A stretch of 64,000 nucleotides of DNA from assembly GCF_000613925.1 (NCBI RefSeq), contig NZ_BAJX01000003.1:124001-188000 (forward strand). Reading direction: 5' to 3'. Source of the stretch: Prevotella histicola JCM 15637 = DNF00424. GTDB taxonomy: Bacteria; Bacteroidota; Bacteroidia; Bacteroidales; Bacteroidaceae. A program made the position numbers and the translations under genes. Positions 9,131 through 18,033 of this stretch are shown one piece after another; positions within the stretch are counted from its first letter, which is position 1, and every line of letters begins with the position of its first letter. The notes beneath the pieces are model-generated. The model saw nothing but the letters and a program-made list of their open reading frames with translations, was not told the origin of the DNA and did not search any database.

Positions 9131-9985
9131 ATGAAACCAAACTTATTGAAACCACTTGTTGTATTTGATTTAGAAACAACAGGGCTGGATCTTGTCAGTG
9201 ACCGTATCATTCAGATTTCTTTCATAAAGATTTATCCTGATTGGAAGGAAGAGAGAGAGAATATTTTTATTAATCCAGAGAGGCCAATACCATCCTCGGT
9301 AGTTGCATTGACAGGAATTTCAGATGCAGATGTGGCTGATGCTCCTACATTTAAGCAGAAAGCAAAAGAGCTCGCAGATAAATTCTCAGGTTGTGATTTT
9401 GCAGGTTTTAATTCTAATCGATTTGACATCCCTATGCTTGCCGAGGAGTTTTTACGCGCAGGAGTAGATTTTGATTTCTCTAAGTGTCGACTAATAGATA
9501 TGCAAAATATCTATCATAAGATGGAACGTCGTAACCTTGCTGCTGCTTATAAATTCTATTGTGGTAGGAAAATGGAGGATGATTTCGAGGCACATAGAGC
9601 TGATCAGGATACAGAGGCTACGTGGCGTGTATTGCAGGGACAGCTTGATATGTATGCCCCAGAGAACCAGTCCGAAGAGGATCGTGTCTTGAACAATGAC
9701 ATGGAAGAGTTAGCTGAGTTCTCAAAGATGAATGACTTTGTGGATTTTGCTGGTCGTATCGTTTGGGAGGATATGAAGGATCAAGATGGTAAAGTTTTAC
9801 TTGATGCAACAGGAAAAGTACGTCGGCATGAGATATTTAACTTTGGCAAGTATAAAGGATGGGATGTAGCAGAAGTTTTACGTAAGGATCCGGGATACTA
9901 TAGCTGGATGTTGGCAAGTGATTTTACATATAATACAAAGCAAGTCTTGACGCGTATTCGTTTAAGGGAGTTTAATAATAAGTAA
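9131..9985 (+). CDS. DnaQ-like DEDDh 3'-5' exonuclease
   Basis: A 284-residue protein whose first ~175 residues form a DEDD exonuclease domain: ExoI VFDLETTG (Asp13, Glu15), ExoII GFNSNRFDIPML, ExoIII HRADQDTEAT with the DEDDh histidine and the last aspartate. This is the fold of the DNA polymerase III epsilon subunit. A separate C-terminal ~60-residue module (NFGKYKGWDVAEVLRKDPGYYSWML) is typical of Bacteroidota exonucleases and absent from classical DnaQ. Position directly after dnaN suggests a replication or repair role; whether it is the replicative proofreader cannot be told from the sequence. Confidence 0.9.
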   Translation: MKPNLLKPLVVFDLETTGLDLVSDRIIQISFIKIYPDWKEERENIFINPERPIPSSVVALTGISDADVADAPTFKQKAKELADKFSGCDFAGFNSNRFDIPMLAEEFLRAGVDFDFSKCRLIDMQNIYHKMERRNLAAAYKFYCGRKMEDDFEAHRADQDTEATWRVLQGQLDMYAPENQSEEDRVLNNDMEELAEFSKMNDFVDFAGRIVWEDMKDQDGKVLLDATGKVRRHEIFNFGKYKGWDVAEVLRKDPGYYSWMLASDFTYNTKQVLTRIRLREFNNK

Positions 9986-9989
9986 GCTG

Positions 9990-11198
9990 ATGTTGAAAGG
10001 GAAGAAAATAGTATTAGGTATAACGGGCTCTATTGCTGCATATAAAAGTTGTCTTGTTATTCGTGAGTTGGTAAAGCATGGAGCTGAAGTACAGGTGGTT
10101 ATTACTCCTGCAGGGAAAGAATTTATTACTCCTATTACGCTTTCCGCTTTGACACACAAGCCTGTTATTAGTGAGTTTTTCTCCCAAAAAGATGGAACGT
10201 GGAATTCACATGTAGATCTCGGACTTTGGGCCGATGCTATGTTAATAGCTCCATGTACAGCAGCAACGCTTGGAAAATTCGCTAGTGGAGTGGCAGATAA
10301 TATGCTTATTACGACTTACCTTTCGATGAAAGCTCCTGTGTTTCTTGCTCCAGCAATGGATTTAGATATGTATAAACACCCGTCAACTCAAAGGAATCTT
10401 GAAGTTCTCCGTGGTTTTGGCAATTATATCATAGAACCTGGAAATGGATTTCTAGCAAGTGGTCTGGAAGGGAAGGGTAGAATGGAAGAGCCTGAGAACA
10501 TAGTAAAAGTCTTGGATTCTTATTTCTCTGGTCAATATAATGGTCATGCCGTAACCGACTTGGCTGGTAAGAAAATCCTAATTACTGCTGGGCCAACATA
10601 CGAAAAGATAGACCCAGTTCGTTTTATAGGAAACTATTCTTCTGGGAAGATGGGCTTTGCTTTGGCAGAGGAGTGTAGTAGGAGGGGGGCACAAGTTATA
10701 CTTGTGGTGGGACCCGTAAGTCAGACTTGTTCCGATTCTATTAAACGAATTGATGTGGAAAGTTGTAATGAAATGTATGAAAGAGCACTGTCTGAGTTCC
10801 CAAAATGTGATGTGGCAATTCTTTGTGCAGCTGTTTCAGACTTCCGTCCAGACCATGTCGCTGAGCAGAAAATAAAACGAAAGGGACATAATCTGGTTCT
10901 CACTTTAGAGCCAACACAAGATATTGCAGCATCTATAGGTCGCATGAAAAGTGCACATCAGCGCTTAATAGCCTTTGCTTTAGAAACAAATGAGGAGCAG
11001 CATAATGCACAACGGAAACTCTTACAGAAGAATGCAGACTTTATTGTCATGAATTCTACGAGGAACCCAGGGACGACTTTCCAGTCGGATGATAACCAGA
11101 TAACGATTATCAATAAGGAAGGAAAAAAAGAATATGCAAAGAAACCAAAGTCAGAAGTGGCACGTGATATTATTAATGAGCTTGTGTCTATTCTTTAG
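9990..11198 (+). CDS. coaBC: Bifunctional phosphopantothenoylcysteine synthetase/decarboxylase
   Basis: CoaBC, 402 residues, carries out two steps of coenzyme A synthesis: joining cysteine to 4'-phosphopantothenate and then decarboxylating it. The N-terminal flavin-dependent CoaC domain shows GITGSIAAYKS, the catalytic His74 in NSHVDLGLWAD, APCTAATLGKFASG and PAMDLDMY. The substrate-recognition loop reads ASGLEGKGR where the E. coli enzyme has a cysteine; a serine there is common in this phylum. The CoaB domain starts near residue 190 (KKILITAGPTYEKIDPVRFI, then NYSSGKMG). It follows the exonuclease by four bases and overlaps the next gene. Confidence 0.96.
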   Translation: MLKGKKIVLGITGSIAAYKSCLVIRELVKHGAEVQVVITPAGKEFITPITLSALTHKPVISEFFSQKDGTWNSHVDLGLWADAMLIAPCTAATLGKFASGVADNMLITTYLSMKAPVFLAPAMDLDMYKHPSTQRNLEVLRGFGNYIIEPGNGFLASGLEGKGRMEEPENIVKVLDSYFSGQYNGHAVTDLAGKKILITAGPTYEKIDPVRFIGNYSSGKMGFALAEECSRRGAQVILVVGPVSQTCSDSIKRIDVESCNEMYERALSEFPKCDVAILCAAVSDFRPDHVAEQKIKRKGHNLVLTLEPTQDIAASIGRMKSAHQRLIAFALETNEEQHNAQRKLLQKNADFIVMNSTRNPGTTFQSDDNQITIINKEGKKEYAKKPKSEVARDIINELVSIL

Positions 11199-12057
11199 TT
11201 ATAGGTTACAGGCACAGGAATTGCAGGCTAAAGTAACTGTGAATCATAATCAGATTCAGGGAACTGAGTCTGCTATTTTTGATAATCTACAGCAGACGCT
11301 AGAGCAGTTTATAAATACGCATCAATGGACTCATTATCAGTTTCAAAAGAATGAGCGTATAAATGTAAACTTTAATATTACAGTGACTAAGTATGATCCA
11401 AGTTCTAATGCTTTCAACTGTACAGCTTTGATTCAAGCTAACCGACCTGTTTACAATTCTGCTTATACCTCAACGCTATATAATAATCAAGATGCAGACT
11501 TCAATTTTTTGTATGCTTTGTATGATCAGATAGAGTTTAATGAGGAAAATATAGATAATCAGTTAACGGCACTTGTTGCTTATTATGCTTATCTTATCAT
11601 AGGACTTGATCTAGACTCATTCTCCAATGGGGGAGAGGATGTTCTGCAGCGTTGTATGAACTTAACTAATAATGCACAGAATCTGAATTTCACAGGGTGG
11701 AAAGCATTTGATAACTCTCGGAATCGTTTTGCTATTATTAATGATTATTTGGACGGAGCAATGAGACCATTTCGTCAGTTGCAGTATGATTATTATAGAA
11801 AAGGATTGGATGAGATGGCAAATAATGCTGAAAGGGGACGTACTAATATTACAACAGCCCTTGAGAATGATTTGAAGAAGGCACATGAGAATCGTCCAAT
11901 AAGTCTGTTGCCACAGATATGGACTGACTATAAGAAAGATGAACTTGCCAATATATATCATGGGAAAGGTACACAGAAGGAGAAAGAACAAGTGTACGAT
12001 ATTCTCTTTAGTATCAATGCAAGTCAGAATATAACATGGGAGAAGATTAAACAATAA
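11134..12057 (+). CDS. DUF4835 family secreted protein (PorD-like)
   Basis: A 307-residue exported protein. Residues ~9-28 form a signal peptide ending in LQAQ. The mature part fits the DUF4835 family, which some databases call the type IX secretion protein PorD; that role is from family naming, not from anything seen here. The start chosen overlaps the end of coaBC by 65 bases; a later ATG (11173) would shorten the N-region but keep the hydrophobic core. Placement between coaBC and recN is a usual Bacteroidota arrangement. It has no membrane helices beyond the signal peptide. Confidence 0.8.
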   Translation: MQRNQSQKWHVILLMSLCLFFSYRLQAQELQAKVTVNHNQIQGTESAIFDNLQQTLEQFINTHQWTHYQFQKNERINVNFNITVTKYDPSSNAFNCTALIQANRPVYNSAYTSTLYNNQDADFNFLYALYDQIEFNEENIDNQLTALVAYYAYLIIGLDLDSFSNGGEDVLQRCMNLTNNAQNLNFTGWKAFDNSRNRFAIINDYLDGAMRPFRQLQYDYYRKGLDEMANNAERGRTNITTALENDLKKAHENRPISLLPQIWTDYKKDELANIYHGKGTQKEKEQVYDILFSINASQNITWEKIKQ

Positions 12058-12065
12058 GTACGATT

Positions 12066-13735
12066 ATGCTGAGGCATCTCTATATAAAAAACTTTACTCT
12101 AATTGATCAGTTGGATATAGATTTCCATACGGGTTTCTTTGTTATTACTGGTGAAACGGGAGCAGGAAAGAGCATTATTCTTGGCGCTATTGGTCTGTTG
12201 TTGGGTAATAGGGCAGATAGTAAACAGATAAAACGAGGAGAAAAAAAATGTACTATTGAAGCACATTTCGATCTTTCTCATTATAATTTTGAATCTTTTT
12301 TATATCACACGATATTGACTTTGACCCCGAAGATACTATTATACGTCGTGAATTGACTGCTGCAGGTAAGTCGCGTGCATTTATTAACGATACCCCAGTG
12401 TCATTACAAGATATGCGTACACTAGGGGAACAGCTGATAGACATTCATTCACAACATCAGAATCTGCTCCTACAGAAAGATGATTTCCAGTTGAATGTTG
12501 TTGATATTATTGCACAGGATGATAAGGTTCGAAATGATTATAAGATCTCTTACCAACTTTATAAAACGGCAGAACAACGTCTTGAAGACTTGAAAAGTCA
12601 GCTTGCAAGATCTCAAGAGAATGAAGAGTTTATGCGTTTTCAGTTTGGAGAATTGGATGGTGCGAATCTTGTTGAGGGAAAACAAGAGATGCTAGAGCAG
12701 GAGAGTGAAACTCTTTCTCATTCCGAAGAAATCAAATCTGCATTCTATGAGACGGATCGTCTTTTAAGTTCTGATGATGTAGGCATCATCTATCAGTTGG
12801 GACAGAGTATTGATTACCTTTCTAATGTCTCAAATGTTTATCCCAAAGCACAGGAGATAGTGCAACGTATCTCCTGTGCCCATATTGAATTGAAGGACAT
12901 TGCTGCTGATATTAGTAATGAGGTAGAAAATATAGATTTTGATCCTTCACGTTTAGATGACATTAATCAGCAGCTTGATCAGCTTAATACACTTGAGCAG
13001 AAGTTCCATGTTTCTACAGAGAAGGAACTGATAGAAATAAGGGATAGTCTTGCTTCACAATTAAAAAGTATTGATAACAGCGATGAAGAGCTTGAGTCTT
13101 TGGAGCAGGATGTTAAGGAAAAACAAATAGCTTGTGAACAACAGGCGAAGAAGCTGACTGCACTTCGCCAGAAAGCAGCTAAAGCTATAGAAAAGGAAAT
13201 GGCGGAACGCCTTGTTCCACTTGGTATTCCTAATGTTCGTTTTGAAGTGAGTTTATCTGCTAAACCCTTGTCTGCGGATGGGGCAGATAAAGTCCAATTC
13301 CTCTTTTCAGCAAATACAAGTACAGCACTGGAACCTGTTGCTCAAGTGGCTTCTGGGGGTGAAATTGCGCGTGTCATGTTGTCTCTTAAAGCCATGATAA
13401 GTGGTGCGGTTCAATTACCTACCATTATTTTCGATGAGATTGATACGGGTGTTAGTGGTAAGATTGCCCAAAAGATGGCGCTTATTATGCAGGAAATGGG
13501 AAACCATAATCGTCAGGTGATATCTATCACGCACCTTCCTCAAATAGCGGCTCTTGGTAGCTCTCATTATAAAGTGGAGAAAAAGGAAACTTCTGAAGGG
13601 ACAAATAGTAATATGCGAGAGCTTACAGGAGAGGAGCGTGTGACGGAGATTGCACAGATGCTTTCTGGTGCTGATGTCTCAGATGCAGCTTTACAGAATG
13701 CACGTGAGTTGCTAAACTTAAGCGTAAAGAAATAA
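12066..13735 (+). CDS. recN: DNA repair protein RecN, one frameshift in the sequence
   Basis: RecN is an SMC-like ATPase for recombinational repair of double-strand breaks. The Walker A motif GETGAGKS lies near residue 30, the long middle is coiled coil, and the ABC signature ASGGEIARVMLSLK and Walker B IIFDEIDTGVSG lie near the C-terminus. The reading frame breaks at the T6 run at ~12295-12301: one more T gives a continuous ESFFISHDIDFDPED and joins the two halves into a ~557-residue protein, the normal length. Without it the first part stops at 12356. The simplest explanation is a homopolymer sequencing error; a real recN mutation is possible. Confidence 0.9.
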
Positions 13736-13782
13736 TAACCTTATGATATATGTGTGTAGATACGTATAAAAGATTAATGAGT

Positions 13783-15449
13783 ATGAAAAATAGAAAACTG
13801 TCCTTTTTGTTTATACAGTTGCTTTTCTTTGTTTCTCTAACGAGCATGGCACAACCTGGGTCTGTAAAGAAAGTAGCTGATGCGACTTTTACTTTGACTA
13901 CATTTAAGGCTGATGGGAGTATCCTTGCATCAACCAATGGTTTCTTTATCAGTACTGATGGTGTGGCGATTGGGCCTTGGAAACCCTTTGTAGGTGCAGA
14001 TAAAGCTGTTGTCGTTGATGCAAAAGGACAGAAACATAATGTGGAATGTCTGTTAGGTGCAAATGAGATTTATGACATTGCGAAGTTTCAGGTGGATGGT
14101 AAGACTATCTCTGGCTCTCTATCAGCTACTATTTCTGCTCCTGAGACCGTCTGGATAGCTGTAGCTCCAAAGAGTGGTAGTGCTGTGAAGGCTGAAGTCT
14201 CAAGTGTCGAGAAATTCATGGATAAGTATAATTATGCCATATTGAAGTCTGCTGCTACAGAGAAAATGAATGGTGCACCTGTAGTAAATGAACGTGGACA
14301 AATTATTGGAATATTCAACGCTGGTGGTACATCTCAGAGTGCTACTGATGCTAATTATGCAAAAGACTTTGTTGTTAAAGGATTATCACAGAATGATGTA
14401 GCTCTTCGGCAGAGTAATATTCGTGTTGGATTGCCAAACTCTTTGGAGGAAAGTGTTGTTGCTTTAATGCTCTCTTCGGAGAAGCCTGTGGGTACGCATG
14501 AAGCTTTAATTAATGATTTTATAGCTAAGTTTCCACAAGCTAACGAAGGCTATTATGCTAAAGCAAATCTCTTAGTCGCACAAAACGATCTTGTCAATGC
14601 AGATAAAGTGCTACAAGAAGAAGTGAATAAAGCTACATCTAAAGATGAGGCACATTATAACTATGCCCGTATCGTCTATCTTAATTCAGTTAATAGTGCC
14701 AATGCAGATAAGCTAAAGGCTGCAGGATGGTCGCTTGATAAGGCTTTGACTGAAGTTGAAAAAGCCATTGCTATAAAGTCTCTTGAGGTCTATCGTCATC
14801 TTCAAGCTCAGATCATTTTTGCAAAAGGTGATTATGCTAAGGCTTACACAGAGTTTGATGCATTGACGAAAACTCCTTTTAAGAATCCAGAACTCTATTT
14901 GGAAATGGCGCAGAGCGTCAGCATTTAGGGGCAACAGACAAGGAAATTCTCGAATTGTTAAATCAGAGTATAGCTCTTTGTGATACTCCTTATGTTGCAA
15001 CTTCAGCACCTTATTTCCTTGCGCGTGGTCAGCAGTTGGAAAAAATGGGGGATTATCGTAAGGCAATGCAAGACTACTATACTTATGAATATTTCAACCA
15101 AGGACGCCTCGGGGCTGAATTCTATTATATGCGTGAACAGTGTGAGGTGAAGGGACGTCTTTGGCAACAGGCACTGCAAGACATTCTTGTTGCTTCACGG
15201 CTAGACCCTAAAGAGGCCTTATATCCTACGGAGGCTGGTAGTTTATTGTTGCGATTGGGTAAGCTTGATGCAGCTATTAGTGCAGCTCAACAGGCAATAC
15301 AGCTTGATCCTTCTCTCCCTGATGCTTATCTTATTTTGGGTGTAGCACAATGTCAAAATAATCAGAAAGCAGAAGGAGTTAAGAACATCCAAAAGGCAAA
15401 GGAATTGGGAAATGCGCAAGCTGAAACATTCCTTCAGAAGTTCAAATAA
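13783..15449 (+). CDS. Secreted trypsin-like/TPR protein, one frameshift in the sequence
   Basis: The start MKNRKLSFLFIQLLF at 13783 begins a signal peptide ending near TSMAQ. Residues ~30-210 resemble a trypsin-like serine protease fold (repeated beta motifs such as NGFFISTDGVAIGP, DIAKFQVDG, NGAPVVNERGQIIGIFNAGG), but no catalytic Ser triad is clear (GAPV replaces GxSG), so it may be inactive. The rest is tetratricopeptide repeats (ANEGYYAKANLL, LDPKEALYPTEAGSLLLRLG, LDPSLPDAYLILGVAQ). The frame breaks at ~14913; one extra A gives MAQKRQHLGATDKE and reaches 15449. The function is unknown; it is probably a periplasmic or surface scaffold. Confidence 0.75.
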
Positions 15450-15462
15450 ATATATTTGATAA

Positions 15463-15494
15463 TTTGGCAGAACAGAATTAAATCTGTACCTTTG
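15463..15494 (+). promoter_or_regulatory. Bacteroidota-type promoter for tRNA-Arg
   Basis: TTTG at 15463-15466, a 20-nt spacer and TACCTTTG at 15487-15494 match the -33/-7 consensus exactly. The tRNA begins 12 bases after the -7 box. Confidence 0.88.
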
Positions 15495-15506
15495 CACTCG
15501 CATGAT

Positions 15507-15581
15507 GGTTCCGTAGCTCAGTTGGATTAGAGCAACAGCCTTCTAAGCTGTGGGTCTTGGGTTCGAACCCCAACGGAATCA
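15507..15581 (+). tRNA. tRNA-Arg (anticodon TCT)
   Basis: The 75-nt sequence folds as a full cloverleaf: acceptor GGTTCCG/CGGAATC, D-arm GCTC...GAGC, anticodon stem ACAGC/GCTGT with loop CTTCTAA (anticodon TCT, reading AGA/AGG), and T-arm TTGGG TTCGAAC CCCAA. CCA is not encoded. The adjacent element lies immediately downstream, so this tRNA is the likely landmark for its integration. Confidence 0.97.
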
Positions 15582-15592
15582 CAAACCATGTA

Positions 15593-15624
15593 AAAAGAGG
15601 ATTTTGGAAACAAAATCCTCTTTT
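15593..15624 (+). terminator. Intrinsic terminator of tRNA-Arg
   Basis: A perfect 14-bp stem (15593-15606 with 15611-15624) with a GAAA tetraloop ends in TTTT. It lies 11 bases after the tRNA. Confidence 0.92.
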
Positions 15625-15742
15625 GCGTTTAGAATGAGCCACTTGTGGCCTAATTAGCACATTTAGAGGAGTTTATGCTTAATGTTAAACCCTGTGGCTA
15701 ATGGGAAGTAATGGGAGCAAAAAGGAGCTCTCGGGAATAAAA

Positions 15743-15785
15743 TGTGTTACCAATTTGTGTTACCAGAATACAGAATGTGTTACCA
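15743..15785 (+). repeat. Three 10-bp direct repeats upstream of the integrase (arm-type sites?)
   Basis: TGTGTTACCA occurs at 15743-15752, 15756-15765 and 15776-15785, all in the same orientation and ending 41 bases before the integrase start. Clusters of short direct repeats beside a tyrosine integrase gene are typical of arm-type Int binding sites. Binding is inferred. Confidence 0.75.
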
Positions 15786-15826
15786 CTTTCCACAATCTTC
15801 TCCATCCACACTAAAATGTTGTTAAT

Positions 15827-16954
15827 ATGGCAAAACAGGAAGTTGTGGTCATCTATGATCGGAAAAAGGTTGCTGCAAAACGTGGCAAAGGGAAAGTCGA
15901 AGTACGAGTCTATATCAGCAGGACTGAGAGGAAATATATTTCTCTTGGTGATGTAGCCCCTGATGAACTGGAAAATTTTGTAAGTTCTTCCAAGGTACTT
16001 GCTATCAAGAAAAGATGTGAGCAGATACTGGCTGCAATGAGTGTTCTTGACGATAAATTATCCGTTGAGAAGTTTGACTCCTATTATTACGAAACAGAAG
16101 ACAATCCATTTGCCAAAAGTAAAGGCTCGGTAAATTTCTTGCTGTATATGGAACAATCCATTAAGCAAGAAAACATACGTGAGGGTACACGCAAACACAA
16201 GATTTGCACATTGGAAGCTATCAGGCGTTTTGGTCAGATAAAAACCACAAAGGACTTAACGCGGGAAAATTTGGTAGCCTTTGACCAATGGCTTAGAGAT
16301 GGCACTCGCTCTGATGTTTCAATCAATAACTATCACAAGAATTTTCGTATCTATACAAAGAGGCTTGCTACAGAAAATGTTATAGACGTTGATCCTTACG
16401 ACTTGGCTAAATTTAAGCGAGGCAAATGTAAAGAACGTGAGCCGCTTTCTGAAACAGAATTGAAAAAACTCCGAACAATAAAACTGGAGGGGAAACTGGA
16501 TAAGGTCAGAGATTTGTTTGTGTTCGCCGCCTATACTGGTTTGGCATATTGTGATGTTCAATCATTTAGCTTTGATACGATGACGGAACTGCAGGGAACA
16601 TTGTATTATATTGATGGAAGCAGATTAAAGACTGGCTCTAAATTCTTCACTCCCATTCTCAAACCGGCAATGGAGGTGCTCAAAAAGTATGATTTCAAGT
16701 TGCCGAGAATATCCAATCAAAAGGCAAACGACTACCTGCATCTCATCCAGGCAGCCATGAAACTCAACAAGAACCTGACCTTCCACATTGCCCGGCACTC
16801 GTTTGCGACGCTGGCTCTTGCCCACGACGTGCCCATAGAGAACGTCGCACGAATGTTGGGGCATCAGAACATCCGGACCACGCAGATTTATGCGAAGGTG
16901 CTGAAATCGACCATCGAACGACATGCGGTAAACCTCCAGAAGGCAATCAGATGA
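15827..16954 (+). CDS. int: Tyrosine recombinase/integrase of the element
   Basis: A 375-residue integrase with three parts: an N-terminal arm-binding region, a core SAM-like domain (~100-200) and a catalytic domain from ~205. Visible catalytic residues are HIARHSFATLALAH (His-x-x-Arg), MLGHQNIRTTQIYAKVL (His/Trp position and the Tyr nucleophile). The box I arginine usual in TGLRxxE is missing: the text reads FAAYTGLAYCDVQSF. IntDOT and related Bacteroides integrases also lack this arginine, so the enzyme is probably active. It is the first gene after tRNA-Arg and would excise and integrate the ICE. Confidence 0.93.
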   Translation: MAKQEVVVIYDRKKVAAKRGKGKVEVRVYISRTERKYISLGDVAPDELENFVSSSKVLAIKKRCEQILAAMSVLDDKLSVEKFDSYYYETEDNPFAKSKGSVNFLLYMEQSIKQENIREGTRKHKICTLEAIRRFGQIKTTKDLTRENLVAFDQWLRDGTRSDVSINNYHKNFRIYTKRLATENVIDVDPYDLAKFKRGKCKEREPLSETELKKLRTIKLEGKLDKVRDLFVFAAYTGLAYCDVQSFSFDTMTELQGTLYYIDGSRLKTGSKFFTPILKPAMEVLKKYDFKLPRISNQKANDYLHLIQAAMKLNKNLTFHIARHSFATLALAHDVPIENVARMLGHQNIRTTQIYAKVLKSTIERHAVNLQKAIR

Positions 16955-16982
16955 ATGATGAATAAATCTCACACCCACATAG

Positions 16983-17010
16983 AGCCATACCTCCCCTTCG
17001 AGGCATGGCT
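16983..17010. terminator. Hairpin between convergent integrase and small membrane protein genes
   Basis: A 10-bp stem with one A-C mismatch (16983-16993 with 17000-17010, loop of six) lies 29 bases after the integrase stop and ends right beside the stop codon of the leftward 48-aa gene, so it could serve both directions. Confidence 0.65.
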
Positions 17011-17157
17011 TTATGTTTTGCGTTCTATCAGATAATTCACCAGGTAAGCGATGCCGCCAAAGAGCATCCACAAAACATACAGAAAGCCTTGAATCACCCA
17101 ACCTATCAGTTGGAAGATGGCTCTGAACAGGATATATACGAAGAGAAATACTTGCAT
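17011..17157 (-). CDS. Small 48-aa membrane protein
   Basis: An ATG at 17157 opens a 48-codon frame ending in TAA at 17011. The product begins MQVFLFVYILFRAIF and contains almost only hydrophobic and aromatic residues in two stretches (VFLFVYILFRAIFQLIGWV and GFLYVLWMLFGGIAYLVNYL), then ends ERKT, so one or two membrane helices are expected. It has its own promoter 22 bases upstream (17180-17211) and a terminator-like hairpin right after. I do not recognise a family. Candidates are an entry-exclusion or immunity-like membrane peptide or an excision-coupled regulator; neither is supported beyond position. Confidence 0.7.
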   Translation of the reverse strand: MQVFLFVYILFRAIFQLIGWVIQGFLYVLWMLFGGIAYLVNYLIERKT

Positions 17158-17179
17158 CTTAAAACATTATTAGCCATAC

Positions 17180-17211
17180 CAAAGATACGAAAAATATCCG
17201 AGAAAAACAAA
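17180..17211 (-). promoter_or_regulatory. Bacteroidota-type promoter for the 48-aa gene
   Basis: On the minus strand TTTG (17211-17208), exactly 20 nt, then TATCTTTG (17187-17180) match the full consensus. It points at the small ORF starting at 17157. Confidence 0.75.
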
Positions 17212-17493
17212 CAATATAACATCTAAAACATTGATAATCAGTAAGTATTTTGTGATTACGTTTTCTCGCAATATCACTACTTCACAACTTCGGTTCTTCG
17301 TCTTGTCTCAAAGAAATGGACTCGTGACTTCGGCTTATCCTTATATCGCTAAATCATGTTTTCATTATCCCGATTTCACGATAATTTTTTTCTTGAATTA
17401 GTTATCGAAGGACACCACAGTCCATCATTTCTTGCTAACTTTATGTCAGACAAGCAAGTGGCAGGACTACATTTCCCTTACGGAGTTTGGGTA
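17212..17493. other. Intergenic region between small ORF promoter and oriT-like hairpin
   Basis: No convincing gene. A 6-bp inverted repeat (17364-17369 with 17380-17385) followed by seven Ts on the + strand is a weak terminator-like structure. The rest is AT-rich with no other repeat I can support. Such a spacer just before mobilization genes is a usual place for oriT. Confidence 0.5.
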
Positions 17494-17529
17494 GCAAGTT
17501 GTACTTTTGTGCGGACAAAAGTAACTTGC
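17494..17529 (+). other. Strong hairpin upstream of mobilization genes, candidate oriT
   Basis: Arms 17494-17510 and 17515-17529 pair over 15 bp with a 2-nt bulge in the left arm and a GCGG loop. A second short repeat (CCAAC at 17529-17533 and GTTGG at 17541-17545) follows. The hairpin ends ~55 bases before the accessory mobilization gene and is the only strong inverted repeat near the relaxase. Inverted repeats next to the nick site are the hallmark of oriT regions; I cannot see the nic site itself. An attenuator for the mob operon is the alternative. Confidence 0.6.
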
Positions 17530-17584
17530 CAACTCTGTCAAGTTGGGGATTATTCTTCGCAACTCAGAATATAAACAGGAGAAT

Positions 17585-17965
17585 ATGGAACGGAAAACGA
17601 AAAGACTCTGGATAAGGATTTCTGCACAGGATGCCGAGCAGATTAAACAGAAAGCTACTAACTACAAAACGGTAAGTAGCATGATTTGGGATGCTATCAA
17701 GCAATTTGACGATGTTGGCACGAAACGTAAAATCGCCACGCTCAACGAAATGATGACCTTCTATAAGAAGTATCAGCAGGACTTAGCATGGATGGGCAGC
17801 AACTTCAACCAGGTGGTCAAGCGTGCCAACGAACTGGCGATAGCCAATGAGCTGACACTTCCCTATTTCGAGAGTGTGCTTTATCCTCAAATCATGGAGC
17901 TGCAAAAGCTCTTAACAGCGATAAAACAGGAACAGCATCAGATAGCCAAACGATTAACACGATAA
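17585..17965 (+). CDS. Accessory mobilization protein (MobA/MobC-like)
   Basis: A 126-residue, mostly helical, basic protein starting MERKTKRLWIRISAQDAEQI, with the ribbon-helix-helix-like N-terminus and the motif DLAWMGSNFNQVVKRANELA (~residues 60-79) that marks bacterial mobilization (MobC/BmgB-like) proteins that help the relaxase at oriT. The start at 17585 is chosen because AACAGGAGAAT precedes it and the N-terminus fits the family; the frame is open upstream to 17543. It sits between the candidate oriT hairpin and the relaxase, with 68 bases to the next start. Confidence 0.85.
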   Translation: MERKTKRLWIRISAQDAEQIKQKATNYKTVSSMIWDAIKQFDDVGTKRKIATLNEMMTFYKKYQQDLAWMGSNFNQVVKRANELAIANELTLPYFESVLYPQIMELQKLLTAIKQEQHQIAKRLTR

Positions 17966-18033
17966 AGCGAAAAGCCGTAATCGGTAAATACCGATTTATC
18001 AATCCCATCTTTTCACAAACACACAAGAAAACG

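Noticed and set aside
17005..17226. + strand frame of 73 codons after the integrase
   Set aside because: It overlaps the 48-aa minus-strand gene and its promoter, has mixed polar composition and starts inside the terminator hairpin.
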